This document shows, in pieces, positions 1 through 6,712 of a stretch of DNA of 64,000 bases. Every line of letters starts with the position of its first letter. The stretch's first letter is position 1. Below the pieces are notes generated by a model. That model was not told the DNA's origin. It worked only from the letters and a program-made list of their open reading frames with translations, and ran no database searches. This stretch comes from Fibrobacterales bacterium Fibro_02. GTDB lineage: Bacteria > Fibrobacterota > Fibrobacteria > Fibrobacterales > Fibrobacteraceae. A program made the position numbers and the translations under genes. The stretch spans positions 1 through 64,000 of the forward strand of contig LVAE01000062.1 in the NCBI GenBank assembly GCA_001603905.1. Reading direction: 5' to 3'.

Positions 1-536
1 TATTATCTTTCCTAATTCTCATTGTTTCTGCCCACAAAATCTTTTGCCTAGAAAAATCCTCCATATAAGCGCAGTTTCTTAAATTGTAGGGCGTGTGTCC
101 TTTGTCAGATCTGTCTTTGATGTCGTCCCAGAATTCATCAAGATGTTTTTTTACTGCGGGGTATTCTTTAATATCTATAGGAGGAATTTTTTTGTTGCTA
201 TTATCAGTATATCCGTTATGGGTGGTTATTAGATAAAGATTGGCAAAGTCATATCCATATAATCGGTCGTATAAGTTCATCAGTTCTTTTGCGTTCTTCC
301 GTCGTTGCACAATTATTTAGAATCTCTTTACGTTTGTCGGCACTGATAATAAAAGCGTCGTTAAATCCAGTCTTAATTCCATAGTTAATTTGGACATCCC
401 ATTTTTTTAGTGGAATTCCTACAGCTTCGATTTTTGCTTTTATACTTTGCTCAATAGGAGAAAGTATAACCCACGAGTCAGATGTTTTGAAACAACAGGG
501 GCAACCATTTTGCTGAATATAATCGCTCGTTTTACA
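1..536 (-). pseudogene. Type IIG restriction-methylase remnant, TaqI-like C-terminal specificity domain, frameshifted
   Basis: The reverse strand reads as the target-recognition end of an Eco57I/PglX-type restriction-methyltransferase. Visible motifs are SWVILSPIEQSIKAKIEA, INYGIKTGFNDAFIIS, RTDELIRPII, then in another frame YGYDFANLYLITTHNG, PYNLRNCAYMEDF and QKILWAETMR. In intact relatives RPI is followed by RGRDIKRY; here those residues are missing and the frame breaks near 251-261, so a short deletion caused the shift. No start codon or catalytic methylase region (NPPY) is present: the frame opens right after a stop at 537-539 that overlaps the recombinase stop. The left part runs off the window. 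It is a dead fragment, or a silent recognition-domain cassette if the adjacent recombinase shuffles such segments. The family call is firm; the cassette idea is inference. Confidence 0.75.
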
Positions 537-1134
537 TCATTCTATTGTCCTTTAAAAATTTGTAGAGAGTATTCCTGTCAACATCCATTTTTCGAGCAAT
601 TTGTATTTTCGGAATTTTTGCCATTAATAGTACTTTTATCTCTTTTTCACGGCCCGTAAGTTTTACTTTTGCACTCCGTTTACCTATAGGGCGTCCTAGC
701 ACAACTCCTTCCGCTTTTTTTCTCGCTAAAGCTTCTTTGGTTCTCTGACTGATAAGATTTCGTTCGATCTCTGCGCTCAGTCCAAAAGCAAAAGCTAGCA
801 CCTTGCTTGCAATATTGTCTCCAAGTTCATAGCCGTCCTTCACCGTATAGAGTTTCACTCCCTTGTTCATGCACTCTTCAAGGATTCGCATAATCATAAA
901 AAGATTACGTCCTAGACGACTTATCTCGCTAGCAATAATCACATCCCCTTCTTTGAGTTCTCTTAAAAGATCTCCGAGTTTCCGTTTACCGGGTTCCTTT
1001 GTGCCTGACACACCCTCATCGTCAACATATCTATCAATATGTAGATTCTTCTTCCTGCACAGAGATTCAATACCGATTTTTTGATTTGCTCCGTCTTGCT
1101 TGTCCGTACTCACACGAATGTATGCATAAACCAT
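532..1134 (-). CDS. Serine recombinase (resolvase/invertase family)
   Basis: This 200-residue protein has the resolvase fold from residue 1: AYIRVSTDKQ contains the catalytic Ser9 and Arg7, and VSGTKEPGKRKLGDLL, IASEISRLGRN and the helix-E region FAFGLSAEIERNLISQRTKEAL follow. A GRPIGKR linker leads to a C-terminal helix-turn-helix (IQIARKMDVDRNTLYKFL). Family members invert or excise DNA between short crossover sites. A 7-bp inverted repeat (1138-1158) sits just upstream of the start and overlaps the ribosome-binding site. The stop codon abuts the restriction-methylase fragment, so the protein may act on recognition-domain segments, but no pair of crossover sites was found within the window. 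Confidence 0.9.
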   Translation of the reverse strand: MVYAYIRVSTDKQDGANQKIGIESLCRKKNLHIDRYVDDEGVSGTKEPGKRKLGDLLRELKEGDVIIASEISRLGRNLFMIMRILEECMNKGVKLYTVKDGYELGDNIASKVLAFAFGLSAEIERNLISQRTKEALARKKAEGVVLGRPIGKRSAKVKLTGREKEIKVLLMAKIPKIQIARKMDVDRNTLYKFLKDNRMM

Positions 1135-1137
1135 GCT

Positions 1138-1158
1138 AATTACCTCTTGTTGGTAATT
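1138..1158 (-). promoter_or_regulatory. Inverted repeat over the recombinase ribosome-binding site
   Basis: AATTACC at 1138-1144 pairs with GGTAATT at 1152-1158 around a 7-nt loop, three bases before the start codon at 1134. On the mRNA the loop/stem contains the AAGAGG Shine-Dalgarno, so it could be a repressor operator or an RNA hairpin that hides the ribosome-binding site. Confidence 0.4.
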
Positions 1159-1334
1159 GCAAATATTGTGACTTTCCGCTTCATATGTGAGTCATAAAAG
1201 ATTCTCAGCCTGTCGAAACAGGAGCCAGGGGGATCCATCCCCCTCAATATTCAAAAAACGCCCCAAACGCGTCAAAATAGCAGACTGTCATATTCTGACA
1301 TTTGCAGCATGTATATTTGTAAGGGCGAGGTTCT

Positions 1335-1487
1335 ATGCTGGTAACTTTCCTTATCGTGCTTGGCATATTGGCTCTTTTCGGGGCTGGCGACGCAGGGGAT
1401 GCCTGCGCCATCACGCTGCTGTTGAAGGGTCTGCCGTTCCTGATTTTCGTGGGGATTTTCGCATCTTTAATGTTCTGTAGCGGGTAA
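1335..1487 (+). CDS. Small hydrophobic membrane protein, 50 residues
   Basis: An ATG at 1335 opens a 50-codon frame encoding MLVTFLIVLGILALFG, a short polar stretch with Gly-Asp-Ala, then LLLKGLPFLIFVGIFASLMF and a terminal CSG. That is two hydrophobic segments of membrane-spanning length. A purine-rich GGGCGAGG lies 4-11 bases upstream. Other open frames across this spot (1187-1480 forward, 1244-1498 reverse) have no protein-like composition. No family recognised. Reality as a gene is plausible but unproven because the frame is short. Confidence 0.45.
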   Translation: MLVTFLIVLGILALFGAGDAGDACAITLLLKGLPFLIFVGIFASLMFCSG

Positions 1488-1502
1488 AAAAGAAACAAAA
1501 AC

Positions 1503-1531
1503 TTGCCTTTTCAACCATTTTATTATATATT
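1503..1531 (+). promoter_or_regulatory. Promoter of the AbiEi gene
   Basis: TTGCCT at 1503-1508, a 17-bp spacer, and TATATT at 1526-1531. The expected transcription start lies within a few bases of the ATG at 1541, and there is no Shine-Dalgarno, so the transcript is probably leaderless or nearly so. Confidence 0.55.
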
Positions 1532-1540
1532 TAGTTTGAA

Positions 1541-2149
1541 ATGCAAGAAACAAACGAGAAGAAACTGGAAAAAATGCTGAACGCAAACAGCGGCTATATC
1601 ACGCGAAAGCAAGTCGACACCCACAAGATTCCTTCGTGGTTCTTGACGGATTTTGTACGAAGGCAGGGTCTTGTCAAGATAGATAAGGGTTTTTACGCCC
1701 AGGAGCAATGGATCCGGGACGATTACCTTGTGTTTCAATACAAGTATCCCAAATTCATCTTTTCATACGTTTCCGCACTATTCTTGCATGGGCTAACGGA
1801 CCAGCTCCCGGATTACTTCGAAGTGACCGGACCCAAGAATTACAGGCCATTTTCTCCGAACTCTTCCGTCGCAATCCACACGGATTCACACGACGAAACA
1901 TATAAGCTAGGAGTCCACGAAATCAAGACTTCGCTTGGGCATCTGGTGGAAAGCTACGACATGGAACGAACACTTTGCGACATCATCAAGAACAGTCAAA
2001 AGATCGATGCCGAAATTTACGGTAAGGCGCTCAGGCTTTACGCAAAATCAAAAGACAAGGACATACGCAAACTTCTCCGCTATGCCAAGATACTGAAAAT
2101 AGAGAACAAAGTGGCGGAACTTATGACGGTGGTACTGAATGAAGATTAA
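1541..2149 (+). CDS. abiEi: AbiEi-type antitoxin / transcriptional regulator
   Basis: This 202-residue protein matches the AbiEi family: an N-terminal winged helix (GYITRKQVDTHKIPSWFL, FVRRQGLVKIDKGFYA) followed by the C-terminal antitoxin domain (FSYVSALFLHGL, YFEVTGPKNYR, VESYDMERTLCDIIKN). In type IV toxin-antitoxin systems AbiEi represses the operon and counters AbiEii, a nucleotidyltransferase toxin encoded immediately downstream. Here the downstream frame overlaps the AbiEi stop as usual but is only 32 codons, so the antitoxin appears to have outlived its toxin. It lies in the defence island between a recombinase and a type III toxin-antitoxin locus. Confidence 0.85.
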   Translation: MQETNEKKLEKMLNANSGYITRKQVDTHKIPSWFLTDFVRRQGLVKIDKGFYAQEQWIRDDYLVFQYKYPKFIFSYVSALFLHGLTDQLPDYFEVTGPKNYRPFSPNSSVAIHTDSHDETYKLGVHEIKTSLGHLVESYDMERTLCDIIKNSQKIDAEIYGKALRLYAKSKDKDIRKLLRYAKILKIENKVAELMTVVLNED

Positions 2150-2237
2150 CTACGCGAAAAAAACTTCGTTTGCAAAAGATGTTCCATTTGAAGCGACAAT
2201 TGAATCCTACAAAGAGATTCTTGATTGTGTTTTCTAA
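2139..2237 (+). pseudogene. AbiEii toxin stub (start joined to C-terminal tail)
   Basis: An ATG at 2139 overlaps the end of abiEi, exactly where the AbiEii toxin should start. The frame closes after 32 residues: MKI followed by NYAKKTSFAKDVPFEA and TIESYKEILDCVF. The latter resembles, from memory of the family, the last residues of AbiEii nucleotidyltransferases (aromatic-x-KK-x-x-FA...F...I). The nucleotidyltransferase core (GG..S, D.D) is absent. The simplest reading is an internal deletion that joined the start to the tail. It could instead be an unrelated small ORF. Confidence 0.45.
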
Positions 2238-2282
2238 CATTTCGGGGCTGGGGACATTTTCCAATAAAATTGCCAAAACCTC

Positions 2283-2309
2283 TTGACAACCGCTTCTAAA
2301 ATTTATACA
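2283..2309 (+). promoter_or_regulatory. Possible upstream promoter of the type III toxin-antitoxin locus
   Basis: TTGACA at 2283-2288 with TATACA at 2304-2309 (15-bp spacer; TACATT at 2306 gives 17). It lies about 200 bp before the RNA repeats, so the nearer promoter at 2451 is the better candidate for the antitoxin RNA. Confidence 0.35.
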
Positions 2310-2450
2310 TTTGAGCAGTAATTTCTGTTTTTTTTTGCCTGTAAGCAGATGGAGTTGATATGAAAAAAGAATTGATACGTTGGAAAGTTTCCCCTATTGC
2401 GGGATTTTGCCATTTAGTGTATATTCAGGCTATGGCCTGGCAACACGATA

Positions 2451-2479
2451 TTGACTTTCTCAGGAAATTAATGTATATT
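2451..2479 (+). promoter_or_regulatory. Promoter of the type III antitoxin RNA
   Basis: TTGACT at 2451-2456, a 17-bp spacer and TATATT at 2474-2479. Expected start near 2486, some 17-20 nt before the first 35-nt repeat, which is the layout seen in ToxIN and AbiQ loci. Confidence 0.65.
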
Positions 2480-2502
2480 GGTTATTGTCGAGATATCGGC
2501 AA

Positions 2503-2610
2503 CAAGTGCGTGGTCCTGCCTCAGTGGACAGAAACAAAAGGCGAGTGGTCCTACCTTAGTGGACAGACTCAAAAGGTGCGAGGTCCTGCCTTAGTGGACA
2601 ATTTTAAAAG
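2503..2610 (+). ncRNA. toxI: Type III antitoxin RNA (ToxI-like), three 35-nt tandem repeats
   Basis: Three tandem units with an exact 35-nt period start at 2506, 2541 and 2576. Their shared core is GGTCCTGCCTTAGTGGACA with single changes, followed by an A-rich end (AAAAG). In units two and three the arms AAGG, GTCC, CCTT and GGAC occur in interleaved order (2538, 2548, 2554, 2561; then 2573, 2583, 2589, 2596), so each can fold as an H-type pseudoknot. This is the arrangement known from ToxI RNA, whose repeat also starts AAGGUG and pairs with CCUU. The first unit lacks the 5' AAGG arm and is degenerate. A strong promoter precedes and a terminator follows, then a ToxN/AbiQ-like gene. In such systems processed repeats bind and inhibit the toxin. 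Confidence 0.85.
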
Positions 2611-2646
2611 GTTACAATCCCTATCTAGGGGTTGTAATCTTTTTTG
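2611..2646 (+). terminator. Rho-independent terminator between antitoxin RNA and toxin gene
   Basis: GTTACAATCCC (2611-2621) and GGGGTTGTAATC (2628-2639) form a stem around a short loop, followed by a T-run (2640-2645). Type III systems use such a leaky terminator to make excess antitoxin RNA over toxin mRNA. Confidence 0.8.
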
Positions 2647-2660
2647 TTAAGGAGGCCTGC

Positions 2661-3260
2661 ATGAAAAACACGAATCAAACACGCCTAGTTTTCGTCAGAG
2701 AAGAATACCTCGATATGCTTCGCTTGGCAGAGCCAAAAGTCAGCACAAAGAAGAGACCCTATGTATTTTTGGCGGTCAAGATTGCAGAGCAGTTCTACTG
2801 CATTCCGCTGACTTCACAAACAAACAATGTACGACAGAAGAAAGGACGCAGTAAACGCCCCAATACTTTCACGATGACGATATCCGGCCCTAAAGGGAAC
2901 GAGATTGCAGTGCTTTTGTTCGGTAACATGGTCCCCGTTAGCGAGAGCCTAATCGATACATGCGTCATCAACAGCGAAATGCTCAAGGACGAATGGATTT
3001 TCATCCGTAAGAATCTTGACTCCATTGTCGAAAAGGCCCAGAATGTGTACCGGAGCCGCACTGAAGGCAAGAACGATTTTGCAAACCTCTGGTGTTGCGA
3101 CTTCAAGAAGTTGGAAGCCCTTTTATCCGAATGGTTACAAGACAATCATTCCGAAGTTCAAGACGCCATAGCCGAAGCAGATGAAATCGCCTCAGGCAAA
3201 CGTGAGTCAAAAGCCTACAAGAACGCAAACGCAATGATTAAGGATATTCTTGATAAATAA
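2661..3260 (+). CDS. toxN: Type III toxin, ToxN/AbiQ-family endoribonuclease
   Basis: The 199-residue product has the ToxN/AbiQ signature: an N-terminal VREEYLDMLR segment, RPYVFLAVKI (32-41), then FYCIPLTSQTNN with Thr51-Ser52 where ToxN has its catalytic Thr52-Ser53, and LLFGNMVPVSESLI, the family's N-N-M-I/V-P-V block. Such toxins are sequence-specific RNases held in a complex with the repeat RNA and released on phage infection. A perfect AAGGAGG lies 6 bases before the ATG at 2661. Repeats, terminator and toxin together make a complete type III locus; the lysine-rich segment after TS (RQKKGRSK) is also typical. Function not tested. Confidence 0.85.
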   Translation: MKNTNQTRLVFVREEYLDMLRLAEPKVSTKKRPYVFLAVKIAEQFYCIPLTSQTNNVRQKKGRSKRPNTFTMTISGPKGNEIAVLLFGNMVPVSESLIDTCVINSEMLKDEWIFIRKNLDSIVEKAQNVYRSRTEGKNDFANLWCCDFKKLEALLSEWLQDNHSEVQDAIAEADEIASGKRESKAYKNANAMIKDILDK

Positions 3261-3337
3261 ATAATTTCGGGCGATGCGCTCATATTGACGCTGACGCGAA
3301 CAGGTTCGCACAGCGATTTGTTCAAGAAATAGGAAGA

Positions 3338-3360
3338 AGGCGTTGCCATTGGCAACGCCT
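3338..3360. terminator. Inverted repeat, likely terminator between convergent genes
   Basis: AGGCGTTGCC (3338-3347) and GGCAACGCCT (3351-3360) are perfect 10-bp arms around ATT, between the toxin gene and the convergent small-protein operon. No long T-run follows on either strand, so strength is uncertain. Confidence 0.5.
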
Positions 3361-3454
3361 AATTTTCGCAAAAGACACCAAAAGAGTTATCTTTGCAAAG
3401 TCCGTTTAGTCAGATGTGAAATTTTCGCCGATTCCAGTCTGTTAGGCGGACTTT

Positions 3455-3562
3455 TTATTTGCGAGGATTGTTGTTCCCGCGGCCACCGCCGGAAGGGCCT
3501 TTGCCTCCGCCGTGTCCCGTGGGCCATCCTGCGCCATTGGGGTCGTTTTGTGGTTGTGCCAT
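3455..3562 (-). CDS. Small Gly/Pro/Asn-rich protein, 35 residues
   Basis: Third gene of a three-gene reverse operon. The product reads MAQPQNDPNGAGWPTGH, then GGGKGPSGGGRGNNNPRK: no hydrophobic segment, no cysteine, probably unstructured. A perfect AAAAGGAGG lies 7 bases before the start, which argues strongly that it is translated. It begins 23 bases after the preceding stop. I have an impression of similar NWPSTTG-SGGGR proteins in other bacteria but cannot name a family. Role unknown. Confidence 0.65.
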   Translation of the reverse strand: MAQPQNDPNGAGWPTGHGGGKGPSGGGRGNNNPRK

Positions 3563-3585
3563 ATTGGGCCTCCTTTTACTTGGTC

Positions 3586-3756
3586 TTACCATTGTCTCTG
3601 ATTACTCGTGATATGCCAGCCACCGCCTTCGGGGCAGCGGTAAACGTGCATCGTGATGCCCGTTGCGAACCTGCGCTCATTGGCGACCACGCCAGCTTCG
3701 TATTCGGTAAGATAAAGATTCTTTTTCTTACCGTCTTTACCGTAGCATGAACACAT
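3586..3756 (-). CDS. Small cysteine-containing protein, 56 residues
   Basis: Second gene of the reverse operon, starting 2 bases after the stop of the first with GGAAGGAGG upstream. It begins MCSCYGKDGKKKNLYLTEYEA and ends HVYRCPEGGGWHITSNQRQW. Cys2, Cys4 and the late Cys-Pro...Trp-His are arranged like a degenerate zinc ribbon (C-x-C ... C-P-x(4)-W-H); a zinc site is an inference because only three Cys and one His are seen. Small proteins of this pattern occur in mobile elements and phage-like regions. Confidence 0.7.
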   Translation of the reverse strand: MCSCYGKDGKKKNLYLTEYEAGVVANERRFATGITMHVYRCPEGGGWHITSNQRQW

Positions 3757-3758
3757 GG

Positions 3759-3902
3759 CTACTTCCTCCTTCCTTGGAATTTGACATCTTCGGAATTGCA
3801 GAGACGCGATTTATTGTTCATCGCATCCACATACTGTTTGTTGAATCCCGAAGTGCCCTTGTTAGAGTTGTTCATATTGGAGACGTTATTCTCTGGTTTC
3901 AT
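3759..3902 (-). CDS. Small polar protein, 47 residues
   Basis: First gene of the reverse three-gene operon. The product is rich in Asn, Ser and Lys and contains a GFNKQYVDAMNNKSRLC segment and a basic QGRRK end; no membrane segment. AAAGGAT precedes the ATG at 3902 by 8 bases. A promoter (3978-4006) and an 11-bp inverted repeat (3921-3970) lie upstream. No family recognised. The tight spacing and strong ribosome-binding sites of all three genes support a real operon despite their size. Confidence 0.65.
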   Translation of the reverse strand: MKPENNVSNMNNSNKGTSGFNKQYVDAMNNKSRLCNSEDVKFQGRRK

Positions 3903-3920
3903 TTTCTTATCCTTTTTTCA

Positions 3921-3970
3921 AGAAACGGAATTGTTTCCTGCCTGACAAGAAAAATATCTATTCCGTTTCT
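3921..3970 (-). promoter_or_regulatory. 11-bp inverted repeat in the leader of the small-protein operon
   Basis: AGAAACGGAAT (3921-3931) is repeated inverted as ATTCCGTTTCT (3960-3970), 28 bp apart. It lies just downstream of the predicted start site and could be a paired operator or a leader hairpin. Confidence 0.5.
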
Positions 3971-3977
3971 AAAAGGC

Positions 3978-4006
3978 AATATTGAGAAGCCGTCGAGTTA
4001 CGTCAA
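3978..4006 (-). promoter_or_regulatory. Promoter of the small-protein operon
   Basis: On the reverse strand TTGACG (4006-4001), 17-bp spacer, AATATT (3983-3978). The predicted start falls at the edge of the inverted repeat. Confidence 0.55.
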
Positions 4007-4026
4007 AAAAATACGACGAAAAAAAA

Positions 4027-6327
4027 TCAGTTGAATTTATCCCGATTTTCTTCGAGATATTTCAAGATGTGACTTGAATTACGCAGAAAGGCAAACTCCC
4101 AGCATGAAATCTCCGCAGCATTTTCGTGAAGTGCTTTTTGGTTCGGGTTTCCTCCATGCTCAACCATCATTTTGAAAAGCATGATGTTATCGGATTCTGC
4201 GGCAAGCATTAGAGGGGTATAACCTCTAATGCCCTTGATTTCAAGGGGGTAATTTGGATTGGCACCTTTTTTCAGCAAGATTTCCGCAATCTTGTATAAA
4301 TTTTCATTTTTTGAATATTTTAGGAACTGCTCATAAATTAAATGTTGCTTACGCTCAATATACAACCTTGCCGCCGTATTTTTTTCTGAGTTCCAGGTTT
4401 TTATGATTTGGTCATTAGACAGACCCCTAAAAGTATCAATTTGACGGCGCAGGCTATCTATCATTTCTGGGCTCCAAAATGTCGAAGGAAATGCGTTTAG
4501 AATAAATTCCGGCATAAACATCTTTGCGACGGTAAACAAAGGAGTCTCTCTGTCTGGCGAATGCATTCCATCAACATCAGCCCCCATATTCAGAACATCA
4601 TTAACTACACTTGGATTTTCGCTTAGTACGGAAAGACCCAAGCAGGTTAATTTCATTTTGTCAGATTGAGTGTTTATTGTAGTCGTATCGTGAGGAAGAT
4701 CCTTTAAAATATTGAATAGTTTCATCCCCAATTCTGGTTCATAGGGCATGCCTGTAAGATTCATTTTATGAATAGCGAACAACAGAGCCGAATCCCTTGA
4801 TGAAGTCATTTCATTTGCGTTTACTTTTGCATCAACAAGTTCTTTGACCGCTTCAATATTTCCAATCATAGTGAAATAAGCTAATTGAGGAAATTGCTTG
4901 TATTGAACAGTAAATTTCTTTGTATACGGTTCCTGAGGCTTTTGAGGTAAATCATCCTCGCAAAACAAAAGAGGCCCATTTATACCCGTTTCTATTTTTT
5001 TTAGTTGATTCGCATTTTTTATACAGTCTTTGGGGAAATAGAGAAAGAAATAATCTGCCCATGCTTTTTCTTCCCAATCCTCTATTTCCGTAGTCGTTGT
5101 TCTCGAATCTTTGTTGACTGGTGGATAATTTTTTTCGTAAGATGATTTGGGTGCATCAATTTTTTTACTATAGATACCGAAAACGATGCAGTAGCTTTTT
5201 ATCAATTTTTGAAAAGTTCTGTTTTTTAGAACAGCACCTAATGCGAGTGCAGGCTGATAGATTGTTGCTGTTTTATCGTCTGCTGTAATAAAAGCAGTAT
5301 CTTGCAGATTGAATGTATAGAACAGATTTGGCAAAACTTCCTTGAAAATTTCAAGTGCAGTTTTAAATTCGCCTGAATAAACATTTGCGATTGCAGCAAG
5401 CGTTGGGCGAGTCCATTCGCTAATAAAGCTTTCCTTGCCATAAATATTGCAGAACTCATCGAAATCATCTAATATTTTTTTGAAGTTGTAATCGCCAAGT
5501 TCAGCCTGTTTTCTAATGGCTCTTTGAGCCACTACAAATTGTGTTCCGATGGTTTTGTATTGATTGAATGCTTCTGGCGTTGTGTTTTGCAGCGTATAAT
5601 CAGGATTCTTTTTTAACTGGGCAAAAACATCTTGCAAGTTACAGGGGCTTGCCATTTTTTCTGCTTTCTGTAAAAGACAGGCAATAAATAAAATTTCACA
5701 ACAGTAGATGTAATTGTTGGGTATGCATTTTTCATTAATAGTCTCAAAAAGTTCCCCCATTGATGGAACTTGTATTCCTTTTGTCCATCGAACAACCTTG
5801 TCTCTTTCGCTATCTTTAAAACATTTTAATAAATCAGGATTTTTTTGCTTGACAATTTCAAAGCCATATTTTAATGGCGTTGATGTTTGATACAGTTCAT
5901 CAAGAATCGTTTTGTCCTTGCAAGAAATATGGTTTTTAAGGTCGTATATCCAACATGCAGCCAATTCTATACGATATCGCGTAATGAAGTCTCGACTAGG
6001 GGTGACGTGCGCAGGAGTCCACCAAATAGTATGAGCGTTTCTAGCGTAAAAGTCGTCCTTCCAAAGTTGCATTTCTCGTTCAAGATTGTCTTTGGGAAAC
6101 GGCTCGATTATAAAAGATGATTTTGGATATTCAAAAGGGAGTTTGAAGATTTCATCTTTAAGTTTTTCCAACACTTCAAAATCAATCTTGGGTTCTCTTG
6201 CCATTTGATCGAGCTTTACTGCAAAATCAGCATTTGGCCTGGTGTCGAGTACAGTTGATATAATTTGCAACTGCCTCGCCAAGCTGGGATGCGGTGGATT
6301 GAATTCCATATACTTATAATCGGCCAT
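4027..6327 (-). CDS. Large ankyrin-repeat protein
   Basis: The 766-residue product has no signal peptide. Its C-terminal third carries ankyrin-type repeats: around 480-525 (LAYFTMIGNIEAVKELV), 565-610 (LGLSVLSENPSVVNDVL, GADVDG) and 675-765 (AEILLKKGANPNYPL, GYTPLMLAAESDNIMLFKMM, EHGGNPNQKA). The first 480 residues are helical-looking and unrecognised, with several Cys and Trp. Ankyrin repeats bind other proteins, so a role in a protein complex or effector is possible, but nothing shows the partner. The gene is much more AT-rich than leuS next to it and lies at the edge of the defence island, which suggests horizontal origin. Confidence 0.85.
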   Translation of the reverse strand: MADYKYMEFNPPHPSLARQLQIISTVLDTRPNADFAVKLDQMAREPKIDFEVLEKLKDEIFKLPFEYPKSSFIIEPFPKDNLEREMQLWKDDFYARNAHTIWWTPAHVTPSRDFITRYRIELAACWIYDLKNHISCKDKTILDELYQTSTPLKYGFEIVKQKNPDLLKCFKDSERDKVVRWTKGIQVPSMGELFETINEKCIPNNYIYCCEILFIACLLQKAEKMASPCNLQDVFAQLKKNPDYTLQNTTPEAFNQYKTIGTQFVVAQRAIRKQAELGDYNFKKILDDFDEFCNIYGKESFISEWTRPTLAAIANVYSGEFKTALEIFKEVLPNLFYTFNLQDTAFITADDKTATIYQPALALGAVLKNRTFQKLIKSYCIVFGIYSKKIDAPKSSYEKNYPPVNKDSRTTTTEIEDWEEKAWADYFFLYFPKDCIKNANQLKKIETGINGPLLFCEDDLPQKPQEPYTKKFTVQYKQFPQLAYFTMIGNIEAVKELVDAKVNANEMTSSRDSALLFAIHKMNLTGMPYEPELGMKLFNILKDLPHDTTTINTQSDKMKLTCLGLSVLSENPSVVNDVLNMGADVDGMHSPDRETPLFTVAKMFMPEFILNAFPSTFWSPEMIDSLRRQIDTFRGLSNDQIIKTWNSEKNTAARLYIERKQHLIYEQFLKYSKNENLYKIAEILLKKGANPNYPLEIKGIRGYTPLMLAAESDNIMLFKMMVEHGGNPNQKALHENAAEISCWEFAFLRNSSHILKYLEENRDKFN

Positions 6328-6629
6328 ATAATTTTCCTTTTTAACGGAATATAAAAAAGACCTTCCGTCGTTTCACGTTATTTTTTTACAGCCCCATTTG
6401 AGCAATGTAAAATCACCCCCTTTTTTCCGTTTTTTCTTCATTTTTCGCACTTTATCCATGAATTATTAGTACACAAATAAACACTGTCAGACAGAGCTTA
6501 AGCCTGGGCGTTACGGGCGCGGCGACTGAGCGCCCGTTAGAAAGGGTAGCGGCCCTTCGACAAGCTCAGGGACCTTGGGACCTGTGATTGACGAAGGAAA
6601 GCGAGGGGAAGCCTTTCCCCTCTATACAA
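6328..6629. other. Intergenic region with palindromic repeats
   Basis: No gene seen. It holds an AT-rich 5' half upstream of the ankyrin gene, then a GC-rich inverted repeat with arms ACGGGCGC and GCGCCCGT (6513-6537), and the motif CCCTTCGACAAGCTCAGGG (6553-6571), which recurs with one change inside a gene at 47500-47518. Confidence 0.6.
6553..6571. repeat. Dispersed repeat CCCTTCGACAAGCTCAGGG
   Basis: A 19-bp motif with CCCT/AGGG ends. A second copy with a single A-to-G change is at 47500-47518 inside a coding sequence. Similar motifs are widespread intergenic repeats in many bacteria. Confidence 0.6.
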
Positions 6630-6655
6630 AAAGGCATTCCGTAAGGAACGCCTTT
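6630..6655 (-). terminator. leuS terminator
   Basis: AAAGGCATTCC (6630-6640), loop GTAA, GGAACGCCTTT (6645-6655); read on the reverse strand the stem is followed by a run of T (fwd 6628-6633 A-run). Located 58 bp after the leuS stop. Confidence 0.75.
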
Positions 6656-6712
6656 AATGCTTTTGGATCCTATCGCGTCCTCACGGACGGCTCCAGGATG
6701 ACAGTCGCGGAA

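Noticed and set aside
1187..1498. Open frames on both strands (forward 1187-1480, reverse 1244-1498)
   Set aside because: Biased, low-quality translations without start signals; the 50-residue hydrophobic frame at 1335 is the more credible gene here.
2506..2610. Terminal repeats of an IS21-like insertion sequence
   Set aside because: First impression from the repeated TGTCCACTAAGG motif. The exact 35-nt period, pseudoknot arms, following terminator and ToxN-like gene explain it better.
2360..2650. 96-codon open frame across the 35-nt repeats
   Set aside because: The repeats have a 35-nt period, so their translation changes frame at each copy, and the frame ends inside the terminator. The region is better explained as the antitoxin RNA, despite a GGAG before the ATG.
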